Positions 33,161 through 42,854 are shown, counted from the stretch's first letter. The stretch is 64,000 nucleotides of DNA from Myxococcales bacterium (GCA_025359105.1 JANYHK010000041.1:159821-223820); one strand, 5' to 3'. Program-made: numbers and translations. Notes: a model not told the origin generated them from the sequence alone.

Positions 33161-36100
33161 CTAGGGAGTCACGAGCGCGACGTCGCCGGTCGTCTCCCTG
33201 TCTGGGCCGATGCTCCGGAAGAAGTTCGCCACCTCGGGCTGGCCCATGATCGGGTGAGGGAAGAACCCCGCGAATTTGTTCGGCTGGCTGGCGACCTTGA
33301 GCGTCCACTTGTGCGCCCCGCCGCCCTGCGGCGCGCCGGTCGCCATGCGGAGCGTCCCCGCCGTCGCGTCCTGGTAGAGGACCGTGACGTTTCCGCTGTC
33401 GTCCGCCGTGACGAACGAGTCGTCCCCGACCACGTGCTTGCCGTCCACGAAGGGCTTGCCGTCGATCTTCGAGCCGTCGCCGTCGTCGATGGGCTCGGGC
33501 TTCGGGTTCGCCCCGCCCGGCGCGATCAGGTAGTTGAGGGTCTCGGTGATGCCGTTCACGTAGGTGACGTGCCACTGACTCTTGCTGTCGATGAAGAGCG
33601 AGGCGCCGATGCCGTCGTCGCCGGTGTCCTTCGCGTCCTTGCCCCGCGTGCCGGTTTCGCCGTCGAGGATCGACGTCTTCCAGCCGCCACCCTGGCTCTG
33701 AATCGCGAGGAGGTTGCCGTGGATCCGGTCGTACACGACGATGCCCAGGCCGGTCGGCCCCTGCGCCATGCTGATGTAGTCGCCGATCGCGTTGGGGTAG
33801 CTCGCGCCGGTCGCGTCCGCGATGATCGCGCTGCAGGTCGCCTTGTTCGTGATCGTGACGCACGCGTTACCGGTGCCGCAATCGGCGGGGGTGCAGCCCG
33901 ACACCTTGGCCATGCAGGCGCCCGTGTCCTTCACGCAGACCTGATCGCTGGAGCAGAGGCTGGCGCGGCAGGGACCGTTCTCGTCCGTCGTCACCGTCTC
34001 CATCGTCCAGTCGCCGGGCGCCTTGGGCGAGGAGCTCGTCGCGCGCGCGAGCACGACCTTCGTCCGGATTTTGCCGCCGTTGCCGGGCTCCATGACGAGG
34101 TGCGCGACGACGGGGTTGCCGTTCACCACCAGCATCTTCGCGTACCGCCCGATGTCGCTGCCGCCCTTCTGCGAGACGACGTGCGCGGACCAGTTGTGCG
34201 GATCGTCGCAGCCGCCGCCGCACGACGCGAACTTGAGCGCGGTGTGGGTCGCGTCGAAGTAGGCGACCATCGGGTTGTCATTCCCGTCGAGGGCGGTCGT
34301 CGTCCACAAGCCGACGTCGTCGGCGGGCTCGGACTCGCCGCTCCGCCACACGTGTGGATCGTTGTCGGGGCAGGTGCCGTCGGTGCGCGGGGCGGGGAGC
34401 CCATCGACCGAGATCCACGCGACCTTCTGCTTGCCCTTGTCGTACTTGCCGACGACGAGATCGCCGTAGAGCTGGGGCTCGCCCGTCGGCGGCGCGTACT
34501 CTTCGTTGTAGCCCGCGACCCAGACGCTGCCGTCCTTCGCTTTGGCGACCGACGTGTACGCGCCGACGATGCCCACTGGAAGGCCATCCTGGCACTTCTG
34601 GTTGCAGTCGGAGCCGCAGCCGGTCTTGTCGTCACCGCCGCCGCTGCTGCCGCACGCGCAGCCCTCGGTGGTCGCCGCGACGACGCAGAGCGCTCCGAGC
34701 CCGAGGATGCCCGGGTGCAGCGCCTTCCGTGCGCGTGCGCGTGAGCGGTGCCGGCGCATCGCGAGCAGGGCGAGCCCGCCGAAGAGTGCGAGCGCCGCCG
34801 CCGCCGGGGCGCGCGGGGCAGCGCCAGGCGTGCTGCACCCGCAGCCGGAGCCGCCGGCGCTGAGGGTCCCGTCGCCGTGGCCGCGAATGAGGCCTTGCGA
34901 CACGCTCCCGACGTTGCCCTCTTCGTCCGCCACCTCGACGTCCACCGAGTACGTCTTCTCGAGCGAGAGGCTGGCGAGCTCGCCGATCCGCCGCCACTCC
35001 GTCCACGCCGCCACCTGGCCGCGCGCGTCGGTCGTCCGGTAGCGCCCGCGGAGGGCGCTCTGCGGGGAGACGATGTCCCAGGCTTCGACGAGCGCGACGC
35101 CCTCGGCCTCGCCGCGCGCGATCTTCACGTAGGGAGCGAGCGTGTCGATCGTGAACGGAACCTCGGCGGGCGTCGCGTCCTCGCTGTCGGGCTGCCCGAC
35201 GATGCGCGATGACACGAAGAGCGTGTGCTTGCCCTGGAGGAAGAGGTACCGGTCCTTGATCGTGAGGTCCGCCTCAGGCGACCACGCCGAGTGCGTCCCT
35301 TCGTCGATCCACCAGGTAAACTCCACGCTCGGCGCCGTCGAGCCCAGCGCGAGGCGCAGCTCCGGAAGCTTCGTGTCGCTTGCCGTCGCCAGGCCCATCG
35401 CCTCGGCGTGCACCGTCTTACCGACGAGGCGCGCGGTGGTGTCCGCCTCCACGATCGCGGCGGCCGGCTGCGTGCCCAGGTCGGCGAAGATGGCGAGGAA
35501 GTCGTCGGTGCCCTTGTGGAGCTTGCGGATGCCGCCGTCGGGGATGGTGAGCGAAAGCCCGAGCGACTTGAGCGAGCTCGAGATGTCGATCGGCTTGAGG
35601 CTGCCGCCCAGCGCCTGCCCGGCGAATCCCTGGATGATCGACGCCAGCGCGCTGCCGATGAGTGCCGGATCGTCCGTCAGCAGCAGCTCGGCGTTGGTGA
35701 CTTTCGTGTTCTGGATGCCGATGTCGCCGAGCACCGGCAGGAGGCCGCCGTTCGGATTTTTCTTGGGATCCTTGCCGGTCTGCAGGTTCACGGGCACCGT
35801 GAGATCCGCGGTCATCGTGAAGGTGCGGACGAAGCGATCGTCGCTCCACACGTAGAAGTCGATCGAGAACTTGGGGATATGGACGAGGAGGAGCGGATCC
35901 TTCTTGATGTCCGTGCCGCCGCCGAGGGTGATCGTCGGCGGCTGCTGCGGGCGCGTCGAGATGGCGACGGGCGCGCCGCTCTTCTCGAACGTGAGCTTCT
36001 TGAGCGAGGGGATCAGCGCGCTCAAGAGGCCGCTATTGAGCTGCCCGACCTGCTCGGTCGACACGCCGATGCACAGGACCCCGCTGTTGTAGGCGGAGCC

Positions 36101-37372
36101 CATCGCATGGTTCAAGAAGCGTCCCGCCAGAGCGATCCCGAGGTGCGGCCCGGTCGGATCGGTCGCCGGCCAGGGCGTCTGCTGGTCCTTCACCATCTCG
36201 TCGGGGACAGGGATGCCGGTCGGGGTCGGGTTGTCGACGCGCGGCACGCAGGTGGACTGGGGTTGCGGGAGCGTCCCGCCCAGGAACCCGAGCGTCATGC
36301 CATTGGGCGTGTGCCCGGTGTAGCCGACGTCGTCCGCGGCCTTGCCCGGCGCCGGGTCCATGTCTCCGCCCGCGGCGAGCCCGAAGTCGAGACCGCCCGC
36401 GGTGCCCGGCGAGAAGCTCGCGAGCGCCGCGCCGAGGTTCATGTGCCCGTCGGTCCCGAGCGCCGTAGGCACGCACGCGCCCGCGCCGGCGTCGCCGTCG
36501 AAGATGCACGTTCCCTTGTCGTCGTGGCTCCCGCTCGGGCAGGTCGGCGGCGTGGTGGTGGTGTCGCTCTTGGTGCAGAACGCGGTCTTGATCGTGTCCT
36601 TGAGCTGCCCGGTGATCCCGCCGATGAGCGAGTTGAACGCGAGGTCCTTCACGAAGTTCAGGACCGCGTCGCAGACGGGGCTGATGAGGCCGCAGTCCTT
36701 GCAGATGGAGACGTCGCCCTTCTTGATGTCCACGTTGATGATGGCGTTCTCGCCGTCGATCTTCGTGTAGCCCTCACGCGGCGCGCGGGTCTCCTTGACG
36801 AGGGGGATCTCGATCTCGACCGGGAACTCCTTGTAGTCGAACTTCGGCGTGCCGCCGTTGCAGCCGCCGCTGCCGAGGCCGACCTCGAAGTCGCCGACCA
36901 CCGAGGCCTTCATCGGGAGGTCTTGCAGGCGCACCGGCACCGTGCCGGTGATCTTGATCGAATGCGGCGTCACCGCATCCATGTGCAGTTTCATCCCCTT
37001 GATGTTGATCTCGGCGATGCACTCCGGCGGGGTGCCGTTCGCGTTCGGGCCGTTGCGGCAGATCGTGATGTCGACGCTGATGCCGATGAACTTCTGCGTC
37101 GTCATGCTCTTCGGGATCTCGAAGGTGACGACGCCGTCTTTGGCCTTGATCACCTGCGAGGCGACCGTCGGGATGTTCGCGGCGAGAAAATCGAGGCCGG
37201 ACCGCGTCACGCGCACGCTGGCGGCATTGTCCATGGCGTTCGCTCGGACGAAGCCGTTCGGCAGCGGAGTCGTGCCGCAGCCCGAGCAGCCGCTCGAGCA
37301 GCCCCCACCGCTACAGGACGCGACCAGCAGGACGATGAAGATCCCGAACAGATGCCGCCACCAACGAAGCAT
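33161..37372 (-). CDS. Giant lipoprotein with an internal MYXO-CTERM tail (two joined lipoproteins)
   Basis: A 1,403-aa open frame. The start at 37372 gives signal peptide LRWWRHLFGIFIVLLVAS with lipobox Cys and a GGGAGG site. Up to about residue 840 the protein is beta-rich with several Ca- or disulfide-like Cys patterns. At 843-880 it has a MYXO-CTERM-like tail: GCGCS, then a hydrophobic stretch (PAAAALALFGGLALLA) and RRHRSRARAR. Such tails normally end a protein. Here the frame runs on into a second lipoprotein-like signal (ILGLGALCVVAATTEGC) and 500 residues with WxxxVV-type repeated blades, so it may be two genes joined in frame. A start at 34759 (residue 872) would express the second half alone. 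Confidence 0.75.
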   Translation of the reverse strand: MLRWWRHLFGIFIVLLVASCSGGGCSSGCSGCGTTPLPNGFVRANAMDNAASVRVTRSGLDFLAANIPTVASQVIKAKDGVVTFEIPKSMTTQKFIGISVDITICRNGPNANGTPPECIAEINIKGMKLHMDAVTPHSIKITGTVPVRLQDLPMKASVVGDFEVGLGSGGCNGGTPKFDYKEFPVEIEIPLVKETRAPREGYTKIDGENAIINVDIKKGDVSICKDCGLISPVCDAVLNFVKDLAFNSLIGGITGQLKDTIKTAFCTKSDTTTTPPTCPSGSHDDKGTCIFDGDAGAGACVPTALGTDGHMNLGAALASFSPGTAGGLDFGLAAGGDMDPAPGKAADDVGYTGHTPNGMTLGFLGGTLPQPQSTCVPRVDNPTPTGIPVPDEMVKDQQTPWPATDPTGPHLGIALAGRFLNHAMGSAYNSGVLCIGVSTEQVGQLNSGLLSALIPSLKKLTFEKSGAPVAISTRPQQPPTITLGGGTDIKKDPLLLVHIPKFSIDFYVWSDDRFVRTFTMTADLTVPVNLQTGKDPKKNPNGGLLPVLGDIGIQNTKVTNAELLLTDDPALIGSALASIIQGFAGQALGGSLKPIDISSSLKSLGLSLTIPDGGIRKLHKGTDDFLAIFADLGTQPAAAIVEADTTARLVGKTVHAEAMGLATASDTKLPELRLALGSTAPSVEFTWWIDEGTHSAWSPEADLTIKDRYLFLQGKHTLFVSSRIVGQPDSEDATPAEVPFTIDTLAPYVKIARGEAEGVALVEAWDIVSPQSALRGRYRTTDARGQVAAWTEWRRIGELASLSLEKTYSVDVEVADEEGNVGSVSQGLIRGHGDGTLSAGGSGCGCSTPGAAPRAPAAAALALFGGLALLAMRRHRSRARARKALHPGILGLGALCVVAATTEGCACGSSGGGDDKTGCGSDCNQKCQDGLPVGIVGAYTSVAKAKDGSVWVAGYNEEYAPPTGEPQLYGDLVVGKYDKGKQKVAWISVDGLPAPRTDGTCPDNDPHVWRSGESEPADDVGLWTTTALDGNDNPMVAYFDATHTALKFASCGGGCDDPHNWSAHVVSQKGGSDIGRYAKMLVVNGNPVVAHLVMEPGNGGKIRTKVVLARATSSSPKAPGDWTMETVTTDENGPCRASLCSSDQVCVKDTGACMAKVSGCTPADCGTGNACVTITNKATCSAIIADATGASYPNAIGDYISMAQGPTGLGIVVYDRIHGNLLAIQSQGGGWKTSILDGETGTRGKDAKDTGDDGIGASLFIDSKSQWHVTYVNGITETLNYLIAPGGANPKPEPIDDGDGSKIDGKPFVDGKHVVGDDSFVTADDSGNVTVLYQDATAGTLRMATGAPQGGGAHKWTLKVASQPNKFAGFFPHPIMGQPEVANFFRSIGPDRETTGDVALVTP

Positions 37373-37474
37373 GGGACCTCCCGAACATCCGCAGATCCCC
37401 CGACCGCGGAAAACGCCAAAGTGTGACACGGGGGCACGTCGCCCGCCGCGGCAACTTTACACAAACCCCTCGTA

Positions 37475-37496
37475 ACGCGGCGCGAAAACGCCGCGT
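37475..37496 (-). terminator. Perfect hairpin between the two large lipoprotein genes
   Basis: ACGCGGCG (37475-37482) pairs with CGCCGCGT (37489-37496); read on the minus strand the six-base loop is TTTTCG. It sits in the 207-bp space downstream of the 37.6-38.8 kb gene. There is no long T-run after it, so termination is plausible but not certain. The rest of the gap holds nothing else I recognise. Confidence 0.45.
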
Positions 37497-37579
37497 CAAA
37501 CGCGCCGAGACGCGGTTCGGACAGCGCGATCTACACCGCCCGCTGCGAGGAGCGGTGTGGGGGCGTGGAGGTGCGTCGC

Positions 37580-38773
37580 TCAGCCCGCGTCGGCAGCGTC
37601 GGCGGGCGCGTCGGTGCCCGCGTCGGTGCCGGTACCCGTGTCCGTACCCGTGTCGCTGCCGCTGTCCTGGCCGGCGTCGGGATCGGCCAAGCCCTGGCAG
37701 GTGGGCGTGGTGGCGCCGTCGTTGATCTTGATCGCGGAGGCGGCGAACGTCGCAGAGAGCCAGAAGCTGTCCTGGCAGTCGCCGGGCTTGTTCGTCTTCG
37801 AGCAGTAGTCGCCCTTCGCCTTCACCAAGCCCGCGCCGTCACGGTCGCACTTGGTCAACGGAGCGGTCTGGGTGAGCACGACGCACAGCGACTGATTGAG
37901 CTCCTTGATGAAGACGCTGTCCGCCTCTTCGAGCGACATGTACCCGCCGAGCGCGCCGGCGGTGTGCCACTTCGAGCAGTCGCTGAAGACGTCGGTGCAA
38001 TCCTTCGCGAGGGCGACGGGGTTGAGCGAGCCGATGCAGTTGCCGTTGGCGCTGATGGTGAGGTCTTTGATGATCGGGTTCGAGAGCGGGAGGATGATGA
38101 CCGCGGTGCCCGCCGTATCGAGGAAGATCGGCACGAAGAGCTTCGGGATCGCCTTGGTCACGAACGTCGTGTCGGTGCTCGTCGGATCGAGGTCGACGGT
38201 GACCGGCTTCACGGCGAGCGGCGTCGTCCCCACCGTCACGGTGTGGTTGTAGAAGCAGTAGCCGGCGCCGAACGGATCGGCCGACGGCGGAGCGCCGCCC
38301 GTGGTGAGCGTCTTCTTGGCCTTGTCGACGCGAAGGAGCCAGCTGAAGGTCCCCTTGCCGACCTCGCCGCACTGCTTTGCCTTCAAGTCGACGGCGGAGT
38401 CGATGATCGCCGTCTGCAGCGTCGGGTTGACCGCGTAGGTCAGCGACGGCGGCGAGATGATGTTGAGGCGTCGCATCCGGAAGTCGAGGACGCTTCCCGT
38501 GTTGTTCGCCATCGGCAAACACGAGATGTCGCCGCACTTCGTCGTGTCGATGGCGCAGGTCCCCGCAGGGTCCTTTTCGCACTTGTTGTCCGACGGGTCG
38601 CAGTTGCCCGCAGGGAACACGCCGGCCCCCGCCTGGCAGCTCCCCGAGCCGCCCTCGGAGGGCGTCGACCTGCGGTGCTCGTCCTCACACGCACCGATCG
38701 ACGCGCCGGCCACGGCCACGGCGCTGGTGATCGCGGCGTAAAACCCAAACTTCGCCAAGCCCGTCACGCGCAT
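37580..38773 (-). CDS. Cys-rich lipoprotein of unknown function
   Basis: A 397-aa lipoprotein. The start at 38773 gives a signal ending in GASIGAC, with GGGAGG 9 bp upstream. About ten cysteines follow, several in CxnC pairs (NCDPSDNKC, CAIDTTKCGDISC, GDYCSKTNKPGDC), pointing to disulfides in the envelope. The C-terminus is a low-complexity tail of Asp, Thr, Gly and Ala (DPDAGQDSGSDTGTDTGTGT and on). No family was recognised. It lies upstream of the giant lipoprotein on the same strand. Confidence 0.7.
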   Translation of the reverse strand: MRVTGLAKFGFYAAITSAVAVAGASIGACEDEHRRSTPSEGGSGSCQAGAGVFPAGNCDPSDNKCEKDPAGTCAIDTTKCGDISCLPMANNTGSVLDFRMRRLNIISPPSLTYAVNPTLQTAIIDSAVDLKAKQCGEVGKGTFSWLLRVDKAKKTLTTGGAPPSADPFGAGYCFYNHTVTVGTTPLAVKPVTVDLDPTSTDTTFVTKAIPKLFVPIFLDTAGTAVIILPLSNPIIKDLTISANGNCIGSLNPVALAKDCTDVFSDCSKWHTAGALGGYMSLEEADSVFIKELNQSLCVVLTQTAPLTKCDRDGAGLVKAKGDYCSKTNKPGDCQDSFWLSATFAASAIKINDGATTPTCQGLADPDAGQDSGSDTGTDTGTGTDAGTDAPADAADAG

Positions 38774-38833
38774 GGACGAAAGCCTCCCTCGAGATCGCAA
38801 GTTAGTTCAGAACCTTGAGAAACGTTACCACGC

Positions 38834-39790
38834 TCAGTCCACGAACGAGAGCTTTGCGCCGTGGTCGACCATTTGGGCGAAGGCGTCGATGCGGCGGGCC
38901 AGGTCCCCCTTGGTGATCGCCGCCAGGCGCGCGGGACCGATGTCCTCGACGCAGAACGAGCCGAGCGCGGAGGCGAAGTACATCGCGCGGCGCAGGGCGT
39001 GGGGGGACTCGATGCCGTAGCGGGCGATGTAGCCCATGAGGCCGCCGGCGAACGAGTCGCCCGCGCCCGTCGGGTCCCTCACGTCCTCCAGCGGGTAGGC
39101 GGGGACGAAGGAGACGCCGGCGTCGTCGAAGAGGAGCGCGCCGTGCTCACCACGCTTGATGATGAGCTTGGTCGGGCCGCGCTTCTTGATGTCCTGCGCG
39201 GCCTTGACCAGGTTGTGGATGCCGGAGAGATCGCGCGCCTCTTCGTCGTTGATGATGAGCAGATCGATGCGCTTCAGCATCTCGGCGAGCGCCTTGGGCT
39301 CGCCGTGGATCCAGAAGTTCATGGTGTCGGCGGCCACGAGCTTCGGCTTCTCCACCTGATCGAGCACGCTCACCTGGAGCGTGGGGTGGATGTTGCCGAG
39401 GAGCACGTACGGCGAGCTCTTGTACGCGGCCGGAATCTTCGGCCGGAAATCGGCGAACACGTTGAGCTGCGTGTCGAGCGTGGTGCGGCTCATGAGGTCG
39501 GCGGCGTAGCGGCCGCGCCAGCGGAACGTCTTGCCCTCGGCGCGCTCGACGCCCAGCGTGTCGCAGCCGCGCTTGCGCAGGCGCTCGAGGTGCGCCTCGT
39601 CGAAATCCGTCCCGACGACGCCGACGAGGCGGACGTGGGCGCCGATCAGCGACGCGGCCAGCGACGAGTAGGTCGCGGCGCCGCCGAGCACGTTCTCGAA
39701 CGTACCGGAGGGCATCTCGAGGTCGTCGAAGGCGAGCGAGCCGACGACGAGCAAGGCTTCAACTTTGGGGGAGGACGGAGGATGCTGCAT
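38834..39790 (-). CDS. PfkB-family carbohydrate or nucleoside kinase
   Basis: A 318-aa ribokinase-like kinase. Motifs: VGSLAFDDLEMPSGTFENVL and GGAATYSSLAASLIG near the start, LIINDEEARDLSG, LIIKRGEHGALL and the anion-hole/catalytic-base motif DPTGAGDSFAGG. PfkB enzymes phosphorylate sugars or nucleosides; the substrate is not decided by these motifs. It lies next to mtnP (50-bp gap, same strand), so adenosine or a methylthioadenosine-derived sugar are reasonable guesses. Confidence 0.85.
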   Translation of the reverse strand: MQHPPSSPKVEALLVVGSLAFDDLEMPSGTFENVLGGAATYSSLAASLIGAHVRLVGVVGTDFDEAHLERLRKRGCDTLGVERAEGKTFRWRGRYAADLMSRTTLDTQLNVFADFRPKIPAAYKSSPYVLLGNIHPTLQVSVLDQVEKPKLVAADTMNFWIHGEPKALAEMLKRIDLLIINDEEARDLSGIHNLVKAAQDIKKRGPTKLIIKRGEHGALLFDDAGVSFVPAYPLEDVRDPTGAGDSFAGGLMGYIARYGIESPHALRRAMYFASALGSFCVEDIGPARLAAITKGDLARRIDAFAQMVDHGAKLSFVD

Positions 39791-39840
39791 TGCGGGCGAC
39801 GAACCTTATTGCGAACGCCGACGAAAATCGACGAAAACGC

Positions 39841-40698
39841 TCACCCAAGGAGCCATGAGAGGCGCTTTGAGGCTCCGCTCGAGATCTTGTCCTTCGCCGT
39901 CATGATCGCACCCCGCAGGGCGCCCGTCGCGGGGCTCTTGGCCGGGTCGGGCAGGGCCTGGGCGAGCTCCAGCAGGGTCCGCTGGGCGACGACGACGTTC
40001 TTCTTCATGACCGCCATGACCGCCTCGACGCTCACGGCCTCTTCGCTCTCGTGCCAGCAATCGTAGTCGGTCGACAGGGCCAGCGTCGCGTAGGGCAGCT
40101 CAGCCTCGCGGGCGAGCTTGGCCTCGGGCATCGCCGTCATCCCGATGACCGACACCCCCCACGACCGGTAGACCCTGCTCTCGGCGCGCGTGGAGAACTG
40201 CGGTCCGTCGATGACCACGTATGCGCCGCCCTGGTGGACCTTGCCGCCGGCCTTGCGCGCCGCGGCGCCGAGCGCTGCCGCCATGAGCGGGCAGACCGGG
40301 TCGGCGAACACGACGTGACCTACGATGCCGTCCTCGAAGTACGTCGTCGTGCGCTTCCTGGTGAGGTCGATGAACTGATCGGGGACGACGAGATCACCGG
40401 GCGCGATCTCCTCTTTCATCGAGCCGACCGCGCTGACGCTCACGAGGTGCGTCGCGCCGCTCATCTTCATCGCGCAGATGTTCGCGCGGTAGTTGATCTC
40501 GTGCGGGGCGACCTTGTGGCCGCGGCCGTGTCGGGGCAAAAAGAGGAGCGTCGTGTCCCCGAGGCGGCCGCGAACGATCGCGTCGCTGGGCGGGCCGAAG
40601 GGGGTGTCGACGGTGAGCTCCTCGACGCCGGTGAGGCCGTGCATGTCGTAGAGGCCGCTGCCGCCGAGGACCGCGAGCGTGAAACGTGGTGTTTGCAT
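39841..40698 (-). CDS. mtnP: S-methyl-5'-thioadenosine phosphorylase
   Basis: A 285-aa purine nucleoside phosphorylase-family enzyme that splits methylthioadenosine to adenine and methylthioribose-1-phosphate, an early step of methionine salvage. Motifs: LAVLGGSGLYDMHGL, FLPRHGRGHKVAPHEINYRA, VSAVGSMKEEIAPGDLVVPD, VIDGPQFSTRAESRVYRSWG, GMTAMPEAKLAREAELPYA and STDYDCWH. The last two discriminate MTAP from other phosphorylases. Its gene abuts the gmk gene with a 1-bp gap. Confidence 0.92.
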   Translation of the reverse strand: MQTPRFTLAVLGGSGLYDMHGLTGVEELTVDTPFGPPSDAIVRGRLGDTTLLFLPRHGRGHKVAPHEINYRANICAMKMSGATHLVSVSAVGSMKEEIAPGDLVVPDQFIDLTRKRTTTYFEDGIVGHVVFADPVCPLMAAALGAAARKAGGKVHQGGAYVVIDGPQFSTRAESRVYRSWGVSVIGMTAMPEAKLAREAELPYATLALSTDYDCWHESEEAVSVEAVMAVMKKNVVVAQRTLLELAQALPDPAKSPATGALRGAIMTAKDKISSGASKRLSWLLG

Positions 40699-40699
40699 G

Positions 40700-41320
40700 T
40701 CAGGCTTTTCGTTCGCGGAGGAGCGCTTCGGCGAGGCTGGCGCGCCGTGTCCGTCGAGCGCGCTCGGCGAGGATGACGGCCCGAAGCTGGTCGAACGCCT
40801 TGTCTATCTCGTCGTTCACGATGACGTAGTCGAAGAAGGCGTAGTGCTCGATCTCGAGCTTGGCGACAGCGAAGCGGCGCTGCACGACCTCCTCCGTCTC
40901 GCTCGCGCGGCCGCGCAGCCGGCGCTCCAGCTCCTGCATCGACGGCGGCAGGATGAAGACGCCGGTGACGGTGGGGAGCTTGGCGCGGATCTGCCTCGCG
41001 CCCTGGTAGTCGATGTCGAAGATCATGCCGCGACACCCGTCGGCTTTCGCGCGATCGACCTCGGCAAGCGACGTCCCGTAGAGGTTGCCGTGCACCTCGG
41101 CCCACTCCAGGAAGGCGCCGGCCTCGACCATCGCCTCGAAGCCGCGGCGATCGGTGAAGTGGTAGTCGCGGGCGTCGACCTCGTTCGCCCGCGGCGCGCG
41201 CGTCGTGTGCGACACGCTGAAGCGCAGCTCGGGGAAGCTCTCGAGCAGCTTGCGGGTGAGGGTGGTCTTCCCGGCGCCGCTCGGGGACGAGAGGATGAGG
41301 AGGACGAAGTCTTTATCCAT
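40700..41320 (-). CDS. gmk: Guanylate kinase
   Basis: A 206-aa nucleotide kinase that phosphorylates GMP to GDP. P-loop SSPSGAGKTTL near residue 11; GMP-binding segments FSVSHTTRAPRANEVDARDY and YHFTDRRGF; YGTSLAEVDRA; DIDYQGARQIR. Length matches the E. coli enzyme. The start MDKDFVLLILSS (41320) is used; an upstream ATG at 41347 overlaps the yicC stop as TAATG and adds nine residues, an alternative. Confidence 0.95.
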   Translation of the reverse strand: MDKDFVLLILSSPSGAGKTTLTRKLLESFPELRFSVSHTTRAPRANEVDARDYHFTDRRGFEAMVEAGAFLEWAEVHGNLYGTSLAEVDRAKADGCRGMIFDIDYQGARQIRAKLPTVTGVFILPPSMQELERRLRGRASETEEVVQRRFAVAKLEIEHYAFFDYVIVNDEIDKAFDQLRAVILAERARRTRRASLAEALLRERKA

Positions 41321-41346
41321 GCGTCCGGAGGCCTCAATCTTCCACA

Positions 41347-42219
41347 TTACTCGACGTTTTGCACCTGCTCGCGCATTCGCTCGATCTCGGCCTTGATCTC
41401 GACGATCGCGTGGGAGATGGCGCTGTCCGGCGATTTGGCGCCGATGGTGTTCGACTCACGCGTCATTTCCTGGAGCAAGAAATCGAGGCGGCGACCGACC
41501 GGCTCGGAGCAGGCGAGCAGCGAGGCCGCCTGATCGAGGTGGCTGCCCATGCGCGTGAGCTCCTCGCTCACGTCGACGCGGTCGGCGAAGAGGGCTATTT
41601 CCTGCTCGACGCGGGCGCCGTCGATGCCGAGCTCGCCGGTGAGGCCGAGGCGCTCGATGCGCTCGAGGAGGCGGCGACGGTGGAGCAGGGTCATGTCGGG
41701 CGTGCGCGCGCGCACGAGCTCGAGCGACGCGCGCATGCGGTCGAGCCGCGCGCCCAGGTCTCGCGCGAGCGTCGCGCCCTCGGTGTCGCGCATCCTGTCC
41801 AGAGCCGCGAGCGCGCCCGTCGTCGCCGCCATCACCGCGGCCTTGGCGGCGTCGAGGTTGCCTTCGAGCGGCGCCGCGAAGATCCCGGGCACGCTGGCGA
41901 GGAGCGACAGGGGGACCTCCTGCCCGGGCGCGAGCTCGTCGCGCAGCTCGGTGAGCGCGCGGAAGGCAGCGCGGGCGCGCTCCTTGTCGAGCGTTGGCGC
42001 GCCGAGCGCCGCGCCGTCGAGGTGCGCGGTGAGATCGAACCGCCCGCGGGCGAGGCGCTCGCGCAACGTCGCCTCCGCGAAGCCGGCGAGATCGGCCAGG
42101 GGGTGGGGAAGCCTGACGCGCACGTCGAGGAAGCGGTGGTTGGTCGCCCGCACCTCGACGACCAGCGTCCCGCGTCCGAGGGTCGCGTCGGCCGCGCCGA
42201 ACCCGGTCATGCTTCGCAC
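41347..42219 (-). CDS. yicC: YicC-family endoribonuclease
   Basis: A 290-aa protein of the YicC family, whose members act as RNases on sRNAs in E. coli. N-terminal RSMTGFGAADATLGRGTLVV and ATNHRFLDVRVRLPH, C-terminal RRLDFLLQEMTRESNTIGAK and HAIVEIKAEIERMREQVQN. The C-terminal segment is the most conserved part of the family. Start is GTG at 42219; this frame gives R-S-M-T-G-F-G at the usual position. gmk follows directly, the common bacterial order. Confidence 0.94.
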   Translation of the reverse strand: MRSMTGFGAADATLGRGTLVVEVRATNHRFLDVRVRLPHPLADLAGFAEATLRERLARGRFDLTAHLDGAALGAPTLDKERARAAFRALTELRDELAPGQEVPLSLLASVPGIFAAPLEGNLDAAKAAVMAATTGALAALDRMRDTEGATLARDLGARLDRMRASLELVRARTPDMTLLHRRRLLERIERLGLTGELGIDGARVEQEIALFADRVDVSEELTRMGSHLDQAASLLACSEPVGRRLDFLLQEMTRESNTIGAKSPDSAISHAIVEIKAEIERMREQVQNVE

Positions 42220-42238
42220 GGCCGCTCCCCTCCGACGC

Positions 42239-42751
42239 TCAGCGAATGCCGCGCTTCTGCTTGACCTGCTCGAGCACGCGCGCGTACTCGATGTCCCAGG
42301 TCCGCGACCCCTCGGTGACGTGCCGCAGCTGGGTGCGGACCTCTTGATCGAGCGCCTCGTCCATCAGCATGTGCTTCTTGAAGATGGGGGCCATCTTGCG
42401 ACGCAGCTCGTGGTCCTGGGAGTAGATCTCCGCGACGTTGGACGAGTGGCTGAACATCTCGACGATCTGATCGAGCAGGTAGTCGAGCGTGTCCTCGCCT
42501 GTCTTGATGCCCTTGCTCTCCGCGATCTGCGACTTGACGCGGCTGAATTCGCTCTGCGGACGGCTGGTACGCTCGAGCAGATCTTTGGTCTGCTCGCTGA
42601 CTTCCTTCTCCGTCTGGAGGTAGCTGTTCAGGACCGCGGCCACGTCCGCTTCGACTTCCTTCGGCGACTCCGACTCGATGTCGTTCGCGGCGAGGAGCGT
42701 GCGGGTGATCTCTTGCGCGATCGTCGGGACCTTGGAGCTGTAGATGCGCAT
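42239..42751 (-). CDS. DUF507-family protein
   Basis: A 170-aa soluble helical protein. RIYSSKVPTIAQEITRTLLA at the start and TWDIEYARVLEQVKQKRGIR at the end match DUF507, a family of unknown function found in delta-class proteobacteria and some other phyla. Highly charged, with no cysteines. It precedes yicC on the same strand with a 19-bp gap and is divergent from the zinc-ribbon gene. A longer frame extends upstream over the divergent gene but is not plausible. Confidence 0.8.
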   Translation of the reverse strand: MRIYSSKVPTIAQEITRTLLAANDIESESPKEVEADVAAVLNSYLQTEKEVSEQTKDLLERTSRPQSEFSRVKSQIAESKGIKTGEDTLDYLLDQIVEMFSHSSNVAEIYSQDHELRRKMAPIFKKHMLMDEALDQEVRTQLRHVTEGSRTWDIEYARVLEQVKQKRGIR

Positions 42752-42854
42752 GGCGTGTGTGGGAGGACGTAGCACTACTTCGTGACGCTTCGGGCAAGAA
42801 TATGAGCCGAGAGAGTTGATGGAATGGTCGCTTGAGTGGGCTATCATCCCCACA

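Noticed and set aside
35225-37426. A 733-residue open frame opposite the giant lipoprotein gene
   Set aside because: Arg/Val/Ala-rich text typical of a shadow frame, no start signal or signal peptide.
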